Of a stretch of DNA of 64,000 bases, positions 43,679 to 53,691 are shown piece after piece. Each line of letters opens with the position of its first letter. The first letter of the stretch is position 1. Below the pieces are notes generated by a model. The model searched no databases. It was not told where the DNA came from and worked only from the letters and a program-made list of their open reading frames with translations. Both the position numbers and the translations under genes were made by a program. The stretch spans positions 235,758 to 299,757 of the forward strand of contig NZ_UWOK01000002.1 in assembly GCF_900573985.1 (NCBI RefSeq), read 5' to 3'. This stretch comes from Campylobacter showae (GTDB lineage: Bacteria; Campylobacterota; Campylobacteria; Campylobacterales; Campylobacteraceae).

Positions 43679-45775
43679 ATGAGACTTAGTATTTTTGCTT
43701 CAGTCGCTATTTTAGCTACTTTTGCCGTCGCAGACACAAAGACGGATGGCTACTCGGTGATGCTTCCAAGCGTCGAAGTCGAAGGCATTTCCGAGCAAGA
43801 TAATCTAAAAGGCTACGTCGCATACGATAGCGCGGAAGTAAACAGAAACGGACTTAGCAACAAGCAAACGCCTCAAACCATCGAAACCATCGATATCCAA
43901 AAAAATCGCAACTACGGCACGAACGATCTTTCAAGCATCCTAGAAGGAAACGCGGGCATAGACGCAGGCTACGATATGCGCGGCGAGAGTATAAAAATAA
44001 GAGGCTTTAGCGTAGACGGCGGGGATATATATAGAGACGGCGTGAGAGACTCGGGCCAGATCAGGCGTAGCACCGCAAACGTCGAGCGAGTCGAGATTTT
44101 AAAAGGACCAGCTTCTATCCTATACGGCAGGAGCGACGGCGGCGCGGTCGTAAATTTAGTAAGCAAAAAGGCAAATTTTACCCCTGTTTATAAGGTCTCG
44201 GGTAGATACGGCAGCTGGAGTAGATGGGGGCTTGGCGCAGACGTAAACCACGCAGTAAATAATCAACTAGCCGTACGCCTAACTACCGACGGCGAGCGCG
44301 GTAAATCGTGGCGAGAAGGCATAAAATATAAAAATTTTATGATAAGCCCTAGCGTCATCGTAACAAACCAAGGCGGCGACGTAAGCTTTGAGGCGCAGTA
44401 TACGTACGACAACGCCTGGCGAGTACCCGATAGAACTCCGACCAAGGCCGTCTACGATAAACTAGGTATCGACTACAAAAAGGGTTTTTCTCACGAGGGC
44501 GACTTCGTGGAGGATAGACTGCACTTTTTGCGCACGGAGTTAAATGCCGAGCTAGCTAAAGAGCTAAATTTAAAATGGGTTTTCGGATACAGAAAGGCTA
44601 GCCAAAATTTCGATCACTTTTTTGCGGGCAGTATCGTTAGCGGCAACAGACTAAGGCAAAACTACGCAAAGCAAGAGACGGATAACGAAACTATCTCAAA
44701 CGCCTTTACGCTCACCAAGGAGCTAAATTTCGAGAGATTTAAGCACAATATCGCAGTCGGCTACGATAACAGCATCGAAACTCGCCATCCAAGGCTCTGG
44801 TATAGCAGAACTCATACGCAAGATATCGACCCGTACGCATCTAGGGGCAGTTGGGCGTCAAATAGAAACGTCCCGTTTACGACCGATAACAAACACCGCG
44901 CGATCAATCACGGCGTGTTTTTCGAGGATCTAATCAGCCTTGACGACACGTATAGATTAATGCTCGGCGGTAGGTTTGATTTTTACAAATTTAAAACCAG
45001 AAACATAAGAGGCCAAACAAACAGCTACACGGGCGACTCGTTTAGCCCTAGAATCGGCTTTTTATGGGACTTTGCGACCGATCACACCGCTTACGTCTCG
45101 TATTCGCAGAGCTTTGCGCCCTACGGCGGTAGAGGCAACATCGGCATCAGCACCGAAGATACGTCAAAGCTTGATCTAAAACCGCAAAACAACGTCCAAT
45201 ACGAAATCGGACTAAAAAGCACTTGGGCGGATAATAAATTTAGCTCAAACATCGCCGTGTTTCAGATCGAACATAAAAATATCCGCTATCAACCGGACCC
45301 TACAAACGATCCATATACTTGGGCAGTTCGCGGTAAGGAGCGTAGCCGCGGTATCGAGCTAAACGTGCTAGGGCAAATTTACGAGAATTTATACCTGCGC
45401 AGCTCGCTTGGCTACACGAACGCTAAGGTTACTAAAGACAACTCAAACCCGCTAAACGAAGGGCTTAACCTAAATGAAACCACGCGCTGGCAGGGCAATG
45501 TCTTTTTACGCTACGTAAACGCCGACAAATGGTACGCAGAAAGCGGCGTTACCGGCTACTCCAAGCGCTACTCCTACTCTACTAGCGGCGGTAGAATACA
45601 AGAACAACACTTGCCGGGTTTTGCCAGAGTGGACGTGAGTGCGGGATATAGCTTCACCGAGCATGCGCAAATGACGCTAGCAATAAACAATCTCTTTGAT
45701 AAAAAGTACTGGCGCTCAAGCTCGAGGCTAGGCGACGAGAGGTCGTTTATGGTGAATTTCCACTACAATTTTTAA
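43679..45775 (+). CDS. TonB-dependent siderophore receptor 1
   Basis: 698 aa. Signal peptide MRLSIFASVAILATFAVA, plug domain with SNKQTPQTIETIDIQ, IKIRGFSVDGGDIYRDGVRD and VERVEILKGPASILYGRSDGG, then a 22-strand barrel ending in FHYNF with the terminal aromatic. The plug resembles hydroxamate receptors of the FhuE/FpvA-type group. It binds a ferric siderophore outside and imports it with TonB energy. Ends at a strong terminator. AAGGGA precedes the ATG. Confidence 0.9.
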   Translation: MRLSIFASVAILATFAVADTKTDGYSVMLPSVEVEGISEQDNLKGYVAYDSAEVNRNGLSNKQTPQTIETIDIQKNRNYGTNDLSSILEGNAGIDAGYDMRGESIKIRGFSVDGGDIYRDGVRDSGQIRRSTANVERVEILKGPASILYGRSDGGAVVNLVSKKANFTPVYKVSGRYGSWSRWGLGADVNHAVNNQLAVRLTTDGERGKSWREGIKYKNFMISPSVIVTNQGGDVSFEAQYTYDNAWRVPDRTPTKAVYDKLGIDYKKGFSHEGDFVEDRLHFLRTELNAELAKELNLKWVFGYRKASQNFDHFFAGSIVSGNRLRQNYAKQETDNETISNAFTLTKELNFERFKHNIAVGYDNSIETRHPRLWYSRTHTQDIDPYASRGSWASNRNVPFTTDNKHRAINHGVFFEDLISLDDTYRLMLGGRFDFYKFKTRNIRGQTNSYTGDSFSPRIGFLWDFATDHTAYVSYSQSFAPYGGRGNIGISTEDTSKLDLKPQNNVQYEIGLKSTWADNKFSSNIAVFQIEHKNIRYQPDPTNDPYTWAVRGKERSRGIELNVLGQIYENLYLRSSLGYTNAKVTKDNSNPLNEGLNLNETTRWQGNVFLRYVNADKWYAESGVTGYSKRYSYSTSGGRIQEQHLPGFARVDVSAGYSFTEHAQMTLAINNLFDKKYWRSSSRLGDERSFMVNFHYNF

Positions 45776-45786
45776 TTAAAACGTAA

Positions 45787-45813
45787 AAAACGATAGGTTA
45801 TCCTATCGTTTTT
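45787..45813 (+). terminator. Rho-independent terminator
   Basis: AAAACGATAGG pairs with CCTATCGTTTT around TTAT, followed by a T5 run, 12 nt after the stop of receptor 1. Confidence 0.9.
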
Positions 45814-46093
45814 ATCTGTTATAAAACCGCTTCATCCATCGCGCTCCAAAAGCCAAAAACTTAGTGTCAATGACTTGGCTTTGACTGCGGGATAGATAAA
45901 ATTTCAAATTTAACACCCTTTTATAAGCTTTAAAAATTGCCTCAAACCCATCTTATTAAATTAGCCATTTAGTCTTTGGCGGCAAATTCTATCTGTATAC
46001 GATAATTAATATTAAATTTATTCCATATTAGTTATTATTCGCGAAGAAAGATTGATAACTTAAATTAATATTAAGTATTCCAAAGGATTTTAT
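45814..46093. promoter_or_regulatory. Upstream region of the enterobactin-type operon
   Basis: 280 bp. TTAGTTATTATTCGC (46028-46042) and TTGATAACTTAAATTAATATTAAG (46051-46075) are AT-rich, Fur-box-like stretches close to the receptor start. No gene. Confidence 0.4.
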
Positions 46094-48184
46094 ATGATTG
46101 TTTCAAAGAATAAAGCTTTTGCGCCTATCGTTTCGCTAGTGTGCGCAATAAATTTACAAGCCGTAGATAATATAAATTTAGAAGAGGTCGTAGTCACTGC
46201 CAGCGGTTTTTTACAAAGTATTAAAAACGCACCCGCTAGCATATCAATCGTTAAAAATGACGACCTGGCAAAAGATAGCTTCACCTCGCTTCACTCTATC
46301 GCCTCAAAAGCCCCGGGAGTTAGCGTTATAGGCGGCGAGGACGGACCCGCCAGCGGTATTTCGATCCGAGGCATGGAAGGTTCGCAAACGCTAGTTCTCA
46401 TAGACGGCAAGAGAGTAAATTCAAGCGCGGCCAATCCAAAAGGCGGTGCTGGCGATATGAACTCAAATTTTATCCCGCCGGTTGAGGCGATAGAACGCAT
46501 CGAAATCATCAGAGGACCGATGAGCTCGCTTTACGGTAGCGATGCGGTGGGCGGAGTCATAAATATCATCACGAAGAAAAACTTCGATAAATTTAGCGGC
46601 TCCGTGAGTATATCCGGTACCGCGCAGGCTCATAGCGGCATCGGCTCGCAGCGCCAAGCGGACTTTTATCTTAACTTCCCGCTTCTTAACAAATACCTCG
46701 GCCTTCAGCTTTGGGGCTACAAAAAATTACGCGACGAGGATAGCTATCCGGGCGGCTATCAAGAAAGCGATAAGAAAAACTTTAGCGCCAAACTATGGAT
46801 CACGCCGGATGAATACAATAAATTTTATCTCCTAGCCTCCCAAGAACGCCACGAATACTCTAGGACCGTCGGCAAGACGGCAACCGTAAGGACAAACAGG
46901 CTGCTAAATAGCTACGACTACAAAAAAGATAGCTACGGAGTAGGATACCTGGGAAATTTTGAAAATTTAAATGCCGACGTGAGCTACATTTACGATCAGA
47001 CGAAGCGAACGAGCCTCTTTGATAGCCTAACGCCGGCTGATGTCAAGAACCACAACTTTAACTCCAAATTTAGCACCTTCCTAGATTCGCATACGCTAAC
47101 TTTCGGCTATGATTTCAGTAAGCAGACGGTTAAAACCACATTTATCGTATCAAATTCAAGTAGAAGCGTGCTGCGAAACCCGAAAGCCTACTCTATGAAA
47201 GAGCATGCGGCATTTTTAGAAGACGAGTGGGAGATTTTAGACGACAAGCTTTATTTGACGCTGGGCGGCCGCTTCACTCATAACGAATTTTTCGACGATC
47301 ATCTCTCGCCGCGTGCGTATCTAGTTTATAATCTAACCGACAACTGGACGCTAAAAGGCGGCGTAGCGACAGGATATAAAACGCCGAACGTCAATCATAT
47401 CTCGCCGGAAGTCGGCACCATACAAGGCGGCTGGAGGATCGTAGACTTTGGTAACGCAGACCTAAAACCCGAAAAGAGCCTAACTTATGAAATCGGCGCT
47501 TACTACGATAGCGGCGACGATTTTAGAGGTTCGGTTACTCTATTTAGAAACGAGTTTAAAGATAAAATCCTAGATACCGACGGTAGTAGCATAAACCGTA
47601 TTCCGGCATTTGGCTCGTGCGCTACGGCTCCGCACGTAAACTGCCCGGGCTGGGGAACTTACTTTAACATCGACGGTGCAGACGTCTGGGGCATCGAGCT
47701 TAGCGCAGACTACGACATACTAAAAAATCTAAATTTGCGTGGCAACTACACATACAACAACTCCAAAATCAAAACCGGCGACCCGACGATCAATACCCCA
47801 AACGGTCCGGTCAAATTTAGCCAGACCAATCTTGGCCGACTAGACGGCAAATCTCTGACTGCAACGCCCGAGCACGCGGCAAATTTGACGCTAACGTATA
47901 AGCCTATCGCAAGCGTGAGCACCTTTGCCGGGGCAAACTACGAGAGTGAGCTAACTAGCGTCAAATTCGGTCCCGGCAATAAAGTAAGCGAAAACGACAA
48001 AAAGCTTTTTACCGTCGATTTGGGTGCCAGCTGGGAGGTAAATAAAAATTTAAGCTTAAATTTGACCGCCTACAATATCTTTGATAATATCCGCTACGAC
48101 GAGGGAATGGCTGATGACGGCAACTACTACTGGTATCCTGAAGAGGGCAGGAGATTTTGGTTTAAGGTAAGCGCGAAGTGGTAA
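46094..48184 (+). CDS. TonB-dependent receptor 2, enterobactin type (CfrA/FepA-like)
   Basis: 696 aa. Signal peptide to LQAVD, TonB box-like EEVVVTAS, plug with ISIRGMEGSQTLVLIDGKRV and IERIEIIRGPMSSLYGSDAV, GGVINIITKK; barrel ending FWFKVSAKW. The plug is of the FepA/IrgA/CfrA class. The next gene is an enterochelin esterase overlapping by 7 nt, which strongly suggests a catecholate (enterobactin-like) ligand. AAAGGA ribosome site. Confidence 0.88.
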   Translation: MIVSKNKAFAPIVSLVCAINLQAVDNINLEEVVVTASGFLQSIKNAPASISIVKNDDLAKDSFTSLHSIASKAPGVSVIGGEDGPASGISIRGMEGSQTLVLIDGKRVNSSAANPKGGAGDMNSNFIPPVEAIERIEIIRGPMSSLYGSDAVGGVINIITKKNFDKFSGSVSISGTAQAHSGIGSQRQADFYLNFPLLNKYLGLQLWGYKKLRDEDSYPGGYQESDKKNFSAKLWITPDEYNKFYLLASQERHEYSRTVGKTATVRTNRLLNSYDYKKDSYGVGYLGNFENLNADVSYIYDQTKRTSLFDSLTPADVKNHNFNSKFSTFLDSHTLTFGYDFSKQTVKTTFIVSNSSRSVLRNPKAYSMKEHAAFLEDEWEILDDKLYLTLGGRFTHNEFFDDHLSPRAYLVYNLTDNWTLKGGVATGYKTPNVNHISPEVGTIQGGWRIVDFGNADLKPEKSLTYEIGAYYDSGDDFRGSVTLFRNEFKDKILDTDGSSINRIPAFGSCATAPHVNCPGWGTYFNIDGADVWGIELSADYDILKNLNLRGNYTYNNSKIKTGDPTINTPNGPVKFSQTNLGRLDGKSLTATPEHAANLTLTYKPIASVSTFAGANYESELTSVKFGPGNKVSENDKKLFTVDLGASWEVNKNLSLNLTAYNIFDNIRYDEGMADDGNYYWYPEEGRRFWFKVSAKW

Positions 48185-49023
48185 GGGTTATTAAATTATT
48201 TTTGGGAGCTTTGATTATGATTGGTGTAGCCAGCGCAAAGCCTACTCAGTACATAGAGCCGATAGATGAAAGCGTTTATCGGCTTTTTGATGTCAAATAC
48301 TCCATACTAGAAAGTGCAGACGGAGAAATATATAAAATTTTTCAAGCCGTGCCGAAAAACCGCAACGTTTATCCAAAAGCGATTTTTATGCTCGATGCAA
48401 ATGCGCAATTTTCCGTGTTGCTTAATTTATTTAAAGATTTTACTTCAAACGACAATGTACCGCTTATCATAGGCGTCGGATACGATACGCCGCTAGCTTA
48501 CGATACCGCAAGGCGAACAAAGGACTTAACGCCGTTAGCCCAAGGCGGTGAATACGAGCAAGGCGGCAATGCGGACAAATTTTATAAATTTATAAAAGAG
48601 CGGTTAATGCCGTTTGCAGACAAAGAATACGATATAAAAAATAGCGAGAAAATATTTTACGGCCACTCCTTTGGCGGACTATTTTTAGTTTATTCGCTTC
48701 TACAAAACGACGGTATATTTGATGAGTTTTTTATAGCCTCTCCGTCTCTTTGGTGGGGAGATTCTAAAATTCTAAAAGACGCCTTAGATGGCGACGGCAA
48801 ACTAAAACTTAAATTAAAGGCGAGTTTTATAAGACTTAGCGTAGGAGAATTAGAAAAAAGAGCGGGCAAAACGGACAAAGAAAATATACTAAAGGCGGCC
48901 GATTTAGCTGAAATTCTAAAAAAGTCGGGCGTCAAATACGAATTTAAAATCTACGAAGGGCAAGGACACGGCGACGTAATACCGCTAGTGCTAAAAGATA
49001 TCGTAAATCATGTAAGCGAATAA
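48178..49023 (+). CDS. cee: Periplasmic enterochelin esterase
   Basis: 281 aa from a GTG that overlaps the receptor stop. Signal peptide to VASA, so the product is periplasmic like Cee of C. jejuni. The alpha/beta-hydrolase serine is Ser164 in YGHSFGG; RRTKDLTP and the late GQGHGDVIP (catalytic His) match the Fes/IroE esterase family. It cleaves ferric enterobactin into linear pieces in the periplasm, letting iron pass on. Directly coupled to the receptor gene. Confidence 0.85.
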   Translation: MVRVIKLFLGALIMIGVASAKPTQYIEPIDESVYRLFDVKYSILESADGEIYKIFQAVPKNRNVYPKAIFMLDANAQFSVLLNLFKDFTSNDNVPLIIGVGYDTPLAYDTARRTKDLTPLAQGGEYEQGGNADKFYKFIKERLMPFADKEYDIKNSEKIFYGHSFGGLFLVYSLLQNDGIFDEFFIASPSLWWGDSKILKDALDGDGKLKLKLKASFIRLSVGELEKRAGKTDKENILKAADLAEILKKSGVKYEFKIYEGQGHGDVIPLVLKDIVNHVSE

Positions 49024-49240
49024 TTTAAACCCACAGATAGATATTGGTTAAAAGATTTTAGAGGTAATTCTTTTTTTAATATCTAAATTTATGCCAAATA
49101 CCGAACAAAAGATAAAAGTAAATTTTTCTACAAACTCTAATTTGCTTTAATCTAATAAAAATAACCTCTACATAGGACGATATGTTAATATTTATTTAGT
49201 AAACTCAAACGAGTTTGCCGTAAGGTCTTATCTGGCGGCC

Positions 49241-49276
49241 TATATTTTTCTTTGACCGAGCAAAAAGAAAAATATA
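49241..49276. terminator. 13-bp stem, possible bidirectional terminator
   Basis: TATATTTTTCTTT pairs with AAAGAAAAATATA around GACCGAGCAA. Located between convergent genes. Confidence 0.5.
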
Positions 49277-49328
49277 AAAACTTAGACGAAGCCTTATCAA
49301 TCAAAATGGTAAAACGTCTAAGTTTTTT
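49276..49328 (+). terminator. 13-bp stem with T6 tail
   Basis: AAAAACTTAGACG pairs with CGTCTAAGTTTTT across a 26-nt loop and runs into T6. Its A/T flanks could act in both directions. Confidence 0.5.
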
Positions 49329-49409
49329 AAAAAGCTTATCATACGTTATAGATAAAATGGCGGTAAAGTACCGCTTCGCAAATGCTTCTATTTCATTCGA
49401 CAATTATTA

Positions 49410-50168
49410 TTAAATCTTTTCTTTAATAATCTCCAAAAACCCCAAAATCGCCTTTTGCCCGCCGCACGTATCGTCAGAGCCGATTAGCTCACAGCGCGGT
49501 AGCATTTTTGAAATTTGCAAGGCCGCTTCAAACGACGCTTCTTTGTCTTCCTTTGACTGCCAAACGATAGTATTTTGCTCGATTTTATCGATCTCAAATC
49601 CCAGCGGACGCGCCTGCATCCACGAGTCAAACCCGATGCCCTCCATCTGCGGCTCCACAAGGCGTAGCATCGTAGGACTCGCGTTTGCATACATATTTTT
49701 AGTAGCCATCACGGCTTCGTCGATACTAGCGTTTCGTAAAAATCCGTAAATTTGCTCCAACTGAGCACCATTAGCAAAAAGCGGCAAAAGCTCTTTTAAA
49801 GCGATAAAAGGGCTTAATAAAAACAAATTTTTTGCCGCCCTTTCGCAAGCAGCTGCCGTAGCAAGCGCATAAATAGCGCCCGTAGATTCGCCAAGAACGC
49901 TAAATTTAGCTACTCCTATGCCGCTTAAAAATTCCTTCATTCTAAGCCCGAATTTTAATAACGTATCGTCGTTTTTAAAAAGCGAACTTTTAAAATGTCC
50001 GCCGCGATATACTAAAATGAGCCTTATTTGATTTTCCTCGCAAAATTTAGCTACGGCCTTTGGCATCTGCGCGAGCATACCGTGGTGATAAACCAAAACC
50101 TGGCTAAAATTTTTGCCCGAGTCCTCATAGCTTAAAATTTCGCCGTTTGCGAATTTGTATTCTTTCAT
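49410..50168 (-). CDS. Alpha/beta hydrolase of the siderophore operon
   Basis: 252 aa from MKEYKFANGE; AGGAGAAACG precedes this ATG, while the longer frame would overlap the transporter gene without a good site. The nucleophile elbow is GESTGAIYAL; an early YHHGM may give the oxyanion hole; SDDTCGG lies near the end. Cytoplasmic (no signal). Last gene of the operon, so it may release iron from an imported siderophore or process it. Substrate unknown. Confidence 0.7.
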   Translation of the reverse strand: MKEYKFANGEILSYEDSGKNFSQVLVYHHGMLAQMPKAVAKFCEENQIRLILVYRGGHFKSSLFKNDDTLLKFGLRMKEFLSGIGVAKFSVLGESTGAIYALATAAACERAAKNLFLLSPFIALKELLPLFANGAQLEQIYGFLRNASIDEAVMATKNMYANASPTMLRLVEPQMEGIGFDSWMQARPLGFEIDKIEQNTIVWQSKEDKEASFEAALQISKMLPRCELIGSDDTCGGQKAILGFLEIIKEKI

Positions 50169-50182
50169 CGTTTCTCCTAAAT

Positions 50183-51922
50183 TTATGGATTTATACGCCA
50201 AGATTTGACGTTTTGGCTAGCTTGCCACATTTGACGGTATTTTCCGTCTGCGGCGATCAGCTGCTCGTGGGTTCCGCGCTGGATTATTTCCGCGCCGTCA
50301 AAAACTAAAATTTGATCCGCGCTAGCGATAGTAGAGAGTCTATGTGCCGCGACTATAACGGTTTTATTTTTTACGAGCTTAGAGATAGCTTTTTGCACCG
50401 CAGCCTCGCTGGACGTATCCAGAGCCGCCGTAGGCTCGTCTAGGATTATGATCGGCGCGTCTTTTAGTATCGCTCTAGCGATCGATATACGCTGAGCTTC
50501 GCCGCCGCTAAGCCGTCCGCTTTTTAAGACAGTATCGTAGCCGTGCGGTAAACGCTCTATGAACTCCTCGCAGTTAGCCGCTTTTGCCGCCGCGCGCACC
50601 TCATCGAGGCTCGCGTTTGCGCTCATTTTTATATTGTTTATCACGCTATCTTCAAAGATATAAACGTCTTGAAATACGACGCTTATGAGTTTTAATAGCT
50701 CTTTTTGACTCATATTTTTTATATTTACGTCGCCTATTTTTATATCGCCCGCATTTGCATCGGCGTAGCGCATGATGAGCCTAGTTATAGTCGTCTTGCC
50801 GCTACCGCTAGCTCCGACTAAAGCCGTAAGACTGCCGGAGGGCAAATGAAAATTTATATTTTTTAGCGCGGGTTTGTCTGTATTCTCGTAAGCAAAATTT
50901 ACGTTTTCAAATTTTACGTCAAAGGCGCCAGGTTTACTCAAAGGCTCGTCAAATTTAAGCTCCTCTAACCGCAAAATTTCTTTTACTTTCGCAAAGCTGT
51001 TATCTATCAGGTCAAAAACCCACGCAGCCGAAAGAAAAACGCTAAAAGGCTCGGCTAGGCGCGAGAGGATAACTAACGAAGCGGCAAGAACGGCGAGCGA
51101 AATTTCTTCTAGCAAATACAAATAAACGCCTAAAAACAGACTCAAACAAATCAAAATCGCCGTAAGCGAGCCTAGAACAAGCCCGGGAATATCGGCAGAG
51201 CATTTGAGCTGTAAATTTCTAACTTCGTCGGTAGCGTTTTTTAAATTTAACGCGTTATCTCCAGTTTGATTAATAGCGCGCAAAACTCCTAAGCCTTGGG
51301 CGTATTCTAGTATTTGGGACTCTAAGCGAGCGTTAGCCGCGGCTAGCTCTTTGCTCTGTATGGCCGAGATTTTTCTTTTTAGTTTGTAAAGAAACGCCGC
51401 GCAAATAGCGCCCAAAAACATAAGCAAAGCAAGCTGCGGAGAAAAAAACAAGCTCGCGCAAAGTGCAATCGCTCCGATGATAATAGGCTCTAAAAATATA
51501 AGCGGCAAGACGTTTATGAGCTTTACCGCATCGTCCACTCCGCTTGAAAATACGGCATTTAGCTCGCCGGTTTTATACCTGTATACGCTTTGAAGCGGTA
51601 CCGCCGTGAGCTTGCGGGCTAAATTTGAGCGCAAATCGTAAAGCGCGTCGATAAAAGGCTCGCTCCTATCGTAATGCGTGCTCATAAATTTTAATACGCA
51701 AAAAACTACGCCAAACGCACCCAAAACCGCCAAGCAAACGAGCGAATTTTCGGCGTCGTCTTCAAGCAAATTTAAAAATAAAAAATAAAACCAGACGTAG
51801 AAAAATCCCTGTAAAAATAGCGCCATAGCGCCGCTAATAAAGCTTTTTAGATACTCTTTTTTGCTATTTGCGGCGATTTGCAAAAACGTTTTAAAAAGCT
51901 CAAAGATACTTTTAGGCTTCAT
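50183..51922 (-). CDS. ABC transporter, IrtB/YbtQ-like (fused TM and ATPase)
   Basis: 579 aa. Six membrane helices in residues 1-320, then an ATPase domain: Walker A GASGSGKTT, Q-loop SVVFQD, signature LSGGEAQR, Walker B IIILDEPTAALD, switch AAHRLST. Exporter fold, but pairs of such proteins behind an AraC gene and a FyuA-like receptor are known siderophore importers (IrtAB, YbtPQ). GGAGGA lies before the ATG, which overlaps the upstream gene by 11 nt. Forms a heterodimer with it. Confidence 0.85.
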   Translation of the reverse strand: MKPKSIFELFKTFLQIAANSKKEYLKSFISGAMALFLQGFFYVWFYFLFLNLLEDDAENSLVCLAVLGAFGVVFCVLKFMSTHYDRSEPFIDALYDLRSNLARKLTAVPLQSVYRYKTGELNAVFSSGVDDAVKLINVLPLIFLEPIIIGAIALCASLFFSPQLALLMFLGAICAAFLYKLKRKISAIQSKELAAANARLESQILEYAQGLGVLRAINQTGDNALNLKNATDEVRNLQLKCSADIPGLVLGSLTAILICLSLFLGVYLYLLEEISLAVLAASLVILSRLAEPFSVFLSAAWVFDLIDNSFAKVKEILRLEELKFDEPLSKPGAFDVKFENVNFAYENTDKPALKNINFHLPSGSLTALVGASGSGKTTITRLIMRYADANAGDIKIGDVNIKNMSQKELLKLISVVFQDVYIFEDSVINNIKMSANASLDEVRAAAKAANCEEFIERLPHGYDTVLKSGRLSGGEAQRISIARAILKDAPIIILDEPTAALDTSSEAAVQKAISKLVKNKTVIVAAHRLSTIASADQILVFDGAEIIQRGTHEQLIAADGKYRQMWQASQNVKSWRINP

Positions 51923-53660
51923 TATTTCCTCCGTATCGCCAAATTTGCGCGCTTTCGTCGTCGTCCCATAACTTTTTATACGCTCCGCCTTTTATAAGTT
52001 CGTCGTGCGTACCGCTTTGGACTATTTCGCCGCCGTCAAAAACTAAAATTTGATCGGCATTTTTTATGGTAGACAAGCGGTGGGCGACGACTATGAGGGT
52101 TTTGTTTTTTATCAAATTCGAAACGGCTTTTATGATCTGCTCCTCGCTCTGAGGATCGATAAACGCCGTCGCTTCGTCGAGGATTATTATGGGCGCGTCT
52201 TTTAAAATAGCTCGCGCTATCGTGATGCGCTGTTTTTGCCCACCGCTTAATTTCGCTCCTTTTTCGCCGGCCGGCGTATCGTATCCTTGCGGCAAACTTT
52301 GTATAAATTCGTGAATATTAGCCGCTTTTGCCGCTGCGATAACTTCGTCTTTGAGCGCGCCGGGCTTTGCTTTTGCGATATTTTCGTAGATGCTTTCGTT
52401 AAACAAAAACGTATCTTGAAAAACGAAAGATACCAAATTTGCCAAATTTGACGGCGCGATCTCTTTTATATTTACCCCACCGATCAAAATTTCCCCCTCG
52501 CTAACGTCGTAAAAACGAGCCGACAGCATAGCGACCGTGCTTTTGCCCGCTCCGCTTGCGCCTACTAATGCCGTCACGCTGCCTGCATTTGCTTTAAAAT
52601 TTACATTTTTTAGAGTAAATTCATCTTTACCTTTATACTTAAAATTTACGTTTCTAAACTCGATATCGTTTGAAACGGGAACTCCGGGCGAAGCGCAAAC
52701 CGGAAGTGCGGCAATACTCATGATCTCTAAAATTTCGCTTGCAGCGAGCTTGGAAATCTGAGCGAATTTACTAACCAGCATCAAAGGCAGTAAAGAATCT
52801 ACTACGGCGCAACCAAGCATCAGCACGCCCGCTAAACGGCCGATATCAAGCGAGCCGTCTAAAACCAAATACGACCCTACGGCGCTTAAAGCAAATAGCG
52901 TAGGTACGGGCGATAAAAGCGTAATTCCTATACGCGTCGGCGCCGAAGAGTCCCTTATCCACGAGCGTAAATTTGCGTCAAATTCTTTTAGCGCGTTATC
53001 AAATCTGCCAAAACTCCCGCTACCTCCGTCAAAAGTACGTAGTATCGGCATCGCTTGGATAAATTCTATAATGCTTGAACTCACAGCGCTTTGGGCGTTT
53101 TCGTATTTTTTTAAATTTTCTGCTCCGCCTCTTAAAGCTAGCCTCATCGCGGCGATACCTAAAATCGGCATAATCAAAACTACGGGCAAAAGTCTGGGCT
53201 CAAGGATCAAAACGCAAACCGTGCAAGCAAGCGCAGAAGCGGCGCTCCTGCCGATCATCGGCGTCATATCGGCCGTAAAAGCGTGCAAATTTTTTACGTC
53301 GTCAAACATTATCTTTTTTATCTTGCCCGCACCCAAATTTAGCGCTTCACCGTAAGGCACGGCGGCTAAATGGCGAGACAAATTTAGGTGTAAGATTCGC
53401 TCCAAATCAAACGCGGCTTTATGCGAGATACCAAAAGCGGCCTTGCGCGCGAAAAATTCGCACAAAATAAGCGCGAGCGCCGCGCCTAAAAGCGTAAAAT
53501 TTATCTTGCTATTTTGTAAATTTGAAAGCGAAAAAGCAAATGCCGTCAAAGCCGAAGCGTAAAACAAAGCCGAAGCCGCTCCCAAAAAAGTCGCAGCCTT
53601 GACGCTTTTTGCTACGGGAGCGATAACTTCTTTAAGCAGATTGGGTTTATCGTTTCTCAT
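51912..53660 (-). CDS. ABC transporter, IrtA/YbtP-like (fused TM and ATPase)
   Basis: 582 aa. Membrane domain 1-320 and ATPase with GASGAGKST, SFVFQDTFLF, LSGGQKQR, IIILDEATAFID and VAHRLST. The catalytic Glu after Walker B is present in both partners. No N-terminal siderophore-interacting (reductase) domain as in mycobacterial IrtA, so it is of the YbtP kind. Starts 31 nt after the receptor stop and should pair with the 579-aa protein to move a ferric siderophore across the inner membrane. Confidence 0.85.
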   Translation of the reverse strand: MRNDKPNLLKEVIAPVAKSVKAATFLGAASALFYASALTAFAFSLSNLQNSKINFTLLGAALALILCEFFARKAAFGISHKAAFDLERILHLNLSRHLAAVPYGEALNLGAGKIKKIMFDDVKNLHAFTADMTPMIGRSAASALACTVCVLILEPRLLPVVLIMPILGIAAMRLALRGGAENLKKYENAQSAVSSSIIEFIQAMPILRTFDGGSGSFGRFDNALKEFDANLRSWIRDSSAPTRIGITLLSPVPTLFALSAVGSYLVLDGSLDIGRLAGVLMLGCAVVDSLLPLMLVSKFAQISKLAASEILEIMSIAALPVCASPGVPVSNDIEFRNVNFKYKGKDEFTLKNVNFKANAGSVTALVGASGAGKSTVAMLSARFYDVSEGEILIGGVNIKEIAPSNLANLVSFVFQDTFLFNESIYENIAKAKPGALKDEVIAAAKAANIHEFIQSLPQGYDTPAGEKGAKLSGGQKQRITIARAILKDAPIIILDEATAFIDPQSEEQIIKAVSNLIKNKTLIVVAHRLSTIKNADQILVFDGGEIVQSGTHDELIKGGAYKKLWDDDESAQIWRYGGNNEA

Positions 53661-53691
53661 TAGATTTTCTTTAAATTTATCTCAAATTCGG

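Larger units (their letters stand above)
49024..49409. other. Convergent intergenic region with two hairpins
   Basis: 386 bp between cee and the alpha/beta hydrolase gene. It holds two long A/T stems, annotated separately. The open frame on the minus strand starting at 49403 needs a TTG start and has no relatives I recognise, so I do not call it. Confidence 0.5.

Noticed and set aside
49185..49403. 72-aa minus-strand open frame between cee and the hydrolase gene
   Set aside because: Needs a TTG start, lies across two hairpins, and has a composition explained by A/T-rich stems.
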